Origin: Rheinheimera sediminis
Lineage (GTDB): Bacteria; Pseudomonadota; Gammaproteobacteria; Enterobacterales; Alteromonadaceae
Length of the DNA stretch: 37,657 bases
NCBI RefSeq assembly: GCF_004005375.1
Contig: NZ_RZUF01000025.1
Span: forward strand, 1 to 37,657
Direction: 5' to 3'
Of the stretch, positions 33,237 through 37,657 are shown in pieces (position 1 is the stretch's first letter; every line of letters starts with the position of its first letter). A model generated the notes under the pieces. The model made no database searches. It had not been told where the DNA came from and saw only the letters and a list, made by a program, of their open reading frames with translations. The position numbers and the translations under genes were made by a program.

Positions 33237-34145
33237 TTATTGTGACAGACTAAAGACAATGTCTCTGGTCTGGCCGTCACGTTCAACTTTAATCGAAGCC
33301 TGAGTCGCTTCACGTAATTCATTCATGACCATCATGGCCTGCTGCATATCATTTAACGGCGTACCGTTAATTTCAACGGCTACATCATTGGCTTTCAAAC
33401 CCATGCGTTCAAACAGTGCCGGGTCTTTACCAGGCATCACACGGTAACCATAAAGCTGACCATTGCGGTATTGCGGTGAGGCTCGAATATAATCGAAAAA
33501 CTTCATCGGCTCCGACATCATTTCCTGACGCACATCCGCAAGTTGTTCCACAGGTGGCTGAGGCCCTTCCATCATTGGCTCAGGTTGTGGCCGGTAATCG
33601 ACTTCCTGCAAAGAACCATTATCAGCTGCCATTTGTTGGAATTCGAGACCATCGAGCATCAGAGTTTCAAAACGGGACGAGACTTTCAGCAGCACTCTGT
33701 CCTCAAATACCTGGCTTAAACTGGCACTGGTGCCTTCAATTTTTTCATCTACCCCATAGGTTTGCTCTGAACCCTGGCTTTCTATCACGGCCGAGCCTTT
33801 GTCAGGTTGGCCGGAAATAGCCACCACACCAGTCAGCTTGACATTCAAGGTCGTTTTAGGCGCGGTAGTGGGAACAGCAATAGGGGCAGCCTCTGCTTGT
33901 GCTGATGCTTTACCAAACAAGCTGGCGTCTAACAATGCTTTCAAATCCGGAGCAGTTTGTCCTGTTACAGCAACGACAGCAGTGATCGGCTGAGCATGAG
34001 GAACAGGCAGGAGCAACCAGCTCAACTTTGCCAACAACCAGCACAACAGCACAATACAAAAACCGGTCAGCCAGAAGTTCAGACGCTGTTGCGGCAGACG
34101 GTTCAGCCATTCAATGGCAGGTTGGGTGGAAGCGGACCATTTCAT
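33237..34145 (-). CDS. gspC: Type II secretion protein C
   Basis: Links the inner-membrane platform to the secretin. 302 residues. One transmembrane helix (about 22-47), then the homology region (LNVKLTGVVAISGQPDKGSAVIE, about 98-120) that contacts GspD, and a C-terminal PDZ domain (GYRVMPGKDPALFERMGLKANDVAVEINGTPLND, about 233-266). First gene of the leftward gsp operon; the 144-bp gap to divergent hslR must hold its promoter, which I cannot place. Confidence 0.95.
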   Translation of the reverse strand: MKWSASTQPAIEWLNRLPQQRLNFWLTGFCIVLLCWLLAKLSWLLLPVPHAQPITAVVAVTGQTAPDLKALLDASLFGKASAQAEAAPIAVPTTAPKTTLNVKLTGVVAISGQPDKGSAVIESQGSEQTYGVDEKIEGTSASLSQVFEDRVLLKVSSRFETLMLDGLEFQQMAADNGSLQEVDYRPQPEPMMEGPQPPVEQLADVRQEMMSEPMKFFDYIRASPQYRNGQLYGYRVMPGKDPALFERMGLKANDVAVEINGTPLNDMQQAMMVMNELREATQASIKVERDGQTRDIVFSLSQ

Positions 34146-34289
34146 TCTTTAATAATTCTGTTACATCACTCATTGCATCTTACCCAGTTGTTTTGTCCTC
34201 AACAAGCCTACATATCAGAATTCAGAACCCTTAGTCTGTTCAAAGGGTCTCAGACTATACTTAATACGCAACAGTAGCGGAGAACAGGC

Positions 34290-34700
34290 ATGGATAAATC
34301 GGTAAACCAGCCTAACACACTTATATTACGTTTAGATAAATGGCTGTGGGCTTGTCGCTTTTACAAAACCAGAGCTCTGGCGAAAGACATGATCGAAGGC
34401 GGAAAAGTTCATTATAATGGTCAGCGCTGCAAAGCCAGCAGAACTGTGGAAATAGGGGCGACTGTCAAACTGACACAAGGCACGGATGAAAGAACTGTAA
34501 TAGTTCAGGCCCTGTCCGACAAACGACTCGCAGCGCCATTGGCTCAAGCTTTGTATCAGGAAACTGAAGAAAGTCAGCAATTAAAGCAGGAACGAGCTGA
34601 GTTACGAAAAATGAATTTGCTATTCGCGCCTCATCCGGAAACCAAACCCGACAAAAAAATGCGTCGGCAGCTGCTGCTGATAAAGTCACAGCAATCTTAA
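34290..34700 (+). CDS. hslR: Heat shock protein 15 / ribosome-associated HslR
   Basis: S4-domain protein that binds free 50S subunits carrying a stalled peptidyl-tRNA after heat stress. 136 residues (E. coli 133). The S4 fold is LRLDKWLWACRFYKTRALAKDMIEGGKVHYNGQR (about 13-47), and the C-terminal half is basic, for RNA contact. Separated from hslO by 9 bp, so the two are co-transcribed as in E. coli. A TATACT -10-like element at 34254-34259 lies upstream, without a convincing -35. Confidence 0.95.
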   Translation: MDKSVNQPNTLILRLDKWLWACRFYKTRALAKDMIEGGKVHYNGQRCKASRTVEIGATVKLTQGTDERTVIVQALSDKRLAAPLAQALYQETEESQQLKQERAELRKMNLLFAPHPETKPDKKMRRQLLLIKSQQS

Positions 34701-34709
34701 GGTAATGTT

Positions 34710-35558
34710 ATGAATCAAGATGTTTTAGTACGATTTTTATTTAATCAGCGCGATACGCGTGGCGAAATCGCCTACGTCTCCAACAGCTTGCAGCAAATGC
34801 TGCAGAATCATGATTACCCCTATCCGGTGAAGCAGTTATTAGCCGAACTGGTGGTTGCGACCAGTTTATTAACAGCCACCTTAAAACTGGATGGTGATAT
34901 AGCTGTGCAACTACAAGGCGATGGCCCTGTGCGCTTTGCAGCGGTAAATGGTACTGCAGAGCAGGAATTCCGGGGCGTAGCAAGACTGCAGGCAGAAATT
35001 GGCGCCACAGGTTTTCGTGACTTGATTGGTGAAGGTTATATGCTGGTGACTATTACACCCAAGCAAGGCGAACGTTATCAGGGCATTATCCCTCTGACCG
35101 GCGACAGCCTGACCGATACCTTAGAAGCATATTTTGCGCAGTCAGAGCAACTACCCACCCGTTTGTATTTGTTTACCGACCTGACTGAAAATCAAAGCCG
35201 CGCTGCTGGTTTGTTGTTGCAGGTGTTGCCTGTTGATCCGGAAAAAGCCAAGCAGGATTTTAGTGATTTAGTGATAGTGACCGATACCATCACAGCCAAC
35301 GAATTACTGAATTTGCCTACAGAACAAATGCTGCACCGCTTGTACCATGACGAAGAAGTCGAAGTATTTCCGCATCAGGCTATACGTTTTGTTTGTGGCT
35401 GCACGCGCGAAAAATGTGAATCAGCCATCATCAGCCTGGGTAAAACAGCCATTGAAGAGCATATAGCGGAAGGTAAACTAGAGATCAGTTGTGACTACTG
35501 CAACAGTACCTTTCAGTTCGATAGTACCGATTTATCCTTATTATTGAATAAGTTCTGA
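34710..35558 (+). CDS. hslO: Redox-regulated chaperone Hsp33
   Basis: Holdase chaperone switched on by oxidative unfolding. 282 residues (E. coli about 292). The zinc-binding redox switch is intact: C229 and C231 (CGC), C261 and C264 (CDYC). N-terminal signature VRFLFNQRDTRGEIAYVSNSLQQML. A TAAGGTAATGTT leader gives a weak ribosome binding site and suggests coupling to hslR. A large hairpin 61 bp after the stop ends the operon. Confidence 0.96.
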   Translation: MNQDVLVRFLFNQRDTRGEIAYVSNSLQQMLQNHDYPYPVKQLLAELVVATSLLTATLKLDGDIAVQLQGDGPVRFAAVNGTAEQEFRGVARLQAEIGATGFRDLIGEGYMLVTITPKQGERYQGIIPLTGDSLTDTLEAYFAQSEQLPTRLYLFTDLTENQSRAAGLLLQVLPVDPEKAKQDFSDLVIVTDTITANELLNLPTEQMLHRLYHDEEVEVFPHQAIRFVCGCTREKCESAIISLGKTAIEEHIAEGKLEISCDYCNSTFQFDSTDLSLLLNKF

Positions 35559-35901
35559 TCAACCCTTCTCACTTGAAGCTGTAGCGTTATTAGCTCCCTG
35601 CGCTGACAGAAGAAAGTTAGCCCCAGTCACATAGCATCAGCTATGTGGCTGGGGTTTGCCTCACTTGTCGACTCACTGCAATTGTTTTAGGTAAAAATGC
35701 TGTCAAGCAGAGCCTACCTCTACCCGGATGTTGCCAATACATTTTTGTAACCCAGCCTGTAAGTTTTCATTTTTCATTGAAATTTCCGACAAAAGCCCGT
35801 ATTGCTGGATGTTTTAGCCATCTAAATGGAGTACAATCGAGCCGAAATCTACTAAAAACCATAAATTTACTGACCTACGTACCTCAAGGAGTCACCCTAC
35901 A
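35559..35901 (+). promoter_or_regulatory. 343-bp gap: hslO terminator, then pckA upstream region
   Basis: The first third holds the hslO hairpin (35619-35656). A short frame at 35645-35905 starts inside that hairpin, lacks motifs and overlaps pckA, so I treat it as chance. The rest is AT-rich and carries a TACAAT -10-like hexamer (35832-35837) without a good -35 at normal spacing, and the pckA ribosome binding site AAGGAG (35886-35891), 10 nt before its ATG. No other feature seen. Confidence 0.5.
35619..35656 (+). terminator. Large hairpin after hslO, second CCCCA/TGGGG copy
   Basis: A 16-bp stem (35619-35634 with 35641-35656, G-T pairs included) closes loop CATCAG and is followed by a short T-run and GCCTC. 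It should end the hslR-hslO transcript. Its arms CCCCA-N3-ACATAG and CTATGT-N3-TGGGG match the hairpin at 22826-22857, so it may be an inserted repeat used as a terminator. Confidence 0.7.
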
Positions 35902-37443
35902 ATGACCTCTACAATCACCCGTCACATGGATTTAACAGTGGCCGATTTAGTTGAACACGCTATTCGTCGCAACGAAGGTGTGTTAGCGGATAACGGCGCT
36001 TTGGTGGTTAAAACCGGTCACAGAACTGGTCGCTCACCTACAGATCGTTTTATCGTCAAAGAATCCAGCACAGAGCAGGATATTCAATGGGGCAACGTTA
36101 ACCGTCCTTTTGACCCTGTGCAGTTTTCTGCACTTTGGGCTCGTGTCAGCGATTTTATTGCGACTAAAGAACATTTTGTCTCGCACCTTGAAGTAGGTGC
36201 AGACCCGGAACACTACATTCCGATGACAGTGACCACTGAGACCGCATGGCAGCATATTTTTGCCAAAAACATGTTTATTACTCCGGCGCAGTGGAACGCA
36301 TCAGGCAAAGAAACCTGGCAAATTCTGAACGTACCTTCGTTTGAATGCGACCCAGAGCGTGACGGCACCAACAGTGACGGTACTGTGATGATCAACTTTG
36401 CCGAGCGCAAAGTGTTATTAGCGGGCATGCGTTATGCCGGTGAAATGAAAAAAGCTATGTTCTCAGTACAAAACTTCCTGTTGCCAGCCAAAGGCGTATT
36501 GCCAATGCACTGTTCGGCCAATGTCGGCGAAGCAGGCGACACCTCCTTATTCTTTGGTTTGTCAGGCACTGGCAAAACGACCTTGTCTGCTGACCCTAAA
36601 CGTTTCCTGATTGGTGATGACGAGCACGGCTGGGCGCCTAATTCAGTGTTTAATATTGAAGGCGGTTGCTACGCTAAATGTATCGACTTGTCGCAGAAAA
36701 ACGAGCCTGTGATTTGGGATGCGATCCGCTTCGGTACTATTCTGGAAAATGTGGTGTTAGATGCCAACCGTACTCCGGATTACAAAGACGCCAGCCTGAC
36801 TCAAAACAGCCGCGCCGCTTATCCGTTAGCCCATGTGGAAAAACGTGTACTGGAAAACCGTGCCGGTGAACCTAAAGCTGTTGTTTTCCTGACTTGTGAT
36901 GTCAGTGGTGTTTTACCACCTGTCTCTATACTGTCAGAAGAAGCTGCTGCTTATCACTTCTTAAGTGGTTACACCGCCAAAGTAGGCTCGACCGAGATTG
37001 GTTCAACGTCTGCTATTGAATCCACTTTCTCTACTTGTTTTGGTGCGCCGTTTTTCCCGCGCCCAGCTGGTGTCTACGCAGAACTGCTGATCAAACGTGT
37101 CCGTGAGTTCGGTAGCAAAGTGTATTTAGTCAACACAGGCTGGACTGGTGGTCCACATGGTGTGGGTACACGTTTTGATATCCCAACCACCCGCGGCATT
37201 ATCGACGCCATCGTTTCCGGCGAATTAGCCACTGCTGAAACTGTACACTTGCCAGAGTTAAATCTGAATGTGCCGTTGAAAGTAACAGGCGTGGACAGCA
37301 ACTTGCTGAACCCAAGAGACACCTGGGCTGATAAAGCGGCTTATGATGAATATGCCACTAAACTGGCTACTGAGTTTGCCAACAACTTTAAGAAATACGA
37401 TGTATCTGATGCAATTCGCAACGCAGGTCCAAAAGTAGCTTAA
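35902..37443 (+). CDS. pckA: Phosphoenolpyruvate carboxykinase (ATP)
   Basis: Converts oxaloacetate and ATP to phosphoenolpyruvate, CO2 and ADP in gluconeogenesis; cytoplasmic. 513 residues, within the usual range for the ATP-type enzyme. The nucleotide loop is GLSGTGKTT (219-227), preceded by the PEPCK region HCSANVG, and followed by LIGDDEHGW with metal-binding aspartates. RSPTDRF near residue 39 binds oxaloacetate. AAGGAG precedes the ATG. The hslO-pckA order is as in E. coli. Ends at a strong terminator. Confidence 0.97.
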   Translation: MTSTITRHMDLTVADLVEHAIRRNEGVLADNGALVVKTGHRTGRSPTDRFIVKESSTEQDIQWGNVNRPFDPVQFSALWARVSDFIATKEHFVSHLEVGADPEHYIPMTVTTETAWQHIFAKNMFITPAQWNASGKETWQILNVPSFECDPERDGTNSDGTVMINFAERKVLLAGMRYAGEMKKAMFSVQNFLLPAKGVLPMHCSANVGEAGDTSLFFGLSGTGKTTLSADPKRFLIGDDEHGWAPNSVFNIEGGCYAKCIDLSQKNEPVIWDAIRFGTILENVVLDANRTPDYKDASLTQNSRAAYPLAHVEKRVLENRAGEPKAVVFLTCDVSGVLPPVSILSEEAAAYHFLSGYTAKVGSTEIGSTSAIESTFSTCFGAPFFPRPAGVYAELLIKRVREFGSKVYLVNTGWTGGPHGVGTRFDIPTTRGIIDAIVSGELATAETVHLPELNLNVPLKVTGVDSNLLNPRDTWADKAAYDEYATKLATEFANNFKKYDVSDAIRNAGPKVA

Positions 37444-37471
37444 TGATTTGATTAAAAAGGCTCTGCATTAG

Positions 37472-37512
37472 AATAATGCCAGTCAGTTAAACTGACTGGC
37501 ATTATTTTTTTG
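37472..37512 (+). terminator. Strong intrinsic terminator after pckA
   Basis: Perfect 15-bp stem (37472-37486 with 37492-37506), loop TTAAA, followed by an unbroken T-run. Classic Rho-independent form, 29 bp past the pckA stop. The remaining 37513-37657 holds no gene I can support; a weak ACTTTTTT/AAAAAAGT inverted repeat lies at 37548-37575. Confidence 0.95.
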
Positions 37513-37657
37513 GAAAAGAATGGCTATCCCCTCAACAGCACGAATAGACTTTTTTGGACTGAGCCTGAAAAAAGTGACCACCCAAAGCGAGGAAAGGCAA
37601 AGCACTAAGCAGCCTCTGTGAGAGTAAGCCGACCAACAGGCTTCGCTGCCCCCTAAG

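Noticed and set aside
24188-34145. Pseudogene among the gsp genes, because GspK lacks Glu at +5
   Set aside because: Lack of Glu+5 is normal for GspK, and all twelve gsp frames are intact.
35645-35905. Gene of 86 codons before pckA
   Set aside because: Starts inside the hslO terminator hairpin, has no ribosome binding site, and overlaps the pckA start.
1-37657. tRNA genes, prophage, insertion sequences, toxin-antitoxin or defence genes
   Set aside because: Intergenic stretches were read for cloverleaf ends, transposase fragments and integrase genes; none were seen.

Overview
The window is a chromosomal segment of a gammaproteobacterium, most likely an Alteromonadales/Chromatiaceae-type organism close to Rheinheimera or Shewanella. 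I judge this from protein similarity by eye and from gene order; no database search was possible. The order strings together several neighbourhoods known from Escherichia coli: an rrn promoter with murI, trmA, fabR and sthA; then hemE, nudC and rsd; then fkpA, slyX, yheV, yheS, yheT and yheU; then nudE, yrfG, hslR, hslO and pckA. Nearly all of it reads as core genome with lineage-specific insertions. I see no prophage, insertion sequence, CRISPR array, tRNA or rRNA gene inside the window.

Layout. 1-241: a leftward promoter nearly identical in its core to E. coli rrnB P1 (an rRNA operon should lie just outside the left edge), then the leader of a small membrane-anchored RRM protein. 242-6192: RRM protein, murI, trmA, fabR, a fatty-acid desaturase with an 18-bp palindromic FabR-type operator over its promoter, and sthA. 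6350-8715: an AT-richer stretch with a secreted S9 peptidase and a 443-bp gene-free segment full of inverted repeats. 8716-12169: hemE, nudC and rsd. Between hemE and nudC lie a candidate small RNA and a 9.4-copy tandem array of a 74-bp unit built almost wholly of palindromes. 12238-20661: fkpA, a WD40 lipoprotein, slyX, yheV, yheS, a TIGR02444 protein, a 42-residue membrane protein, a GMC oxidoreductase with a Tat-exported partner, yheT and yheU. 20664-22819: cysQ-nudE and yrfG. 22906-34145: a complete leftward type II secretion operon, gspC to gspN. 34290-37443: hslR, hslO and pckA.

How the genes work together. The gsp operon encodes the core Sec/Tat-dependent exporter; the prepilin peptidase (GspO/PilD) is not here and must be encoded elsewhere. 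The S9 peptidase and the Tat-dependent oxidoreductase pair are exported proteins, but nothing in the window shows that they are T2SS substrates. FabR and the desaturase form a divergent regulator/target pair for membrane unsaturation. FkpA, HslR and HslO belong to folding and stress functions; MurI, HemE, SthA, CysQ, NudC, NudE, YrfG and PckA are housekeeping metabolism. The least explained items are the palindromic 74-bp array with its adjoining candidate RNA, a dispersed CCCCA/TGGGG hairpin family (two clear copies), the membrane-anchored RRM protein next to an rrn promoter, and a 24-codon ORF that bridges gspL and gspM.
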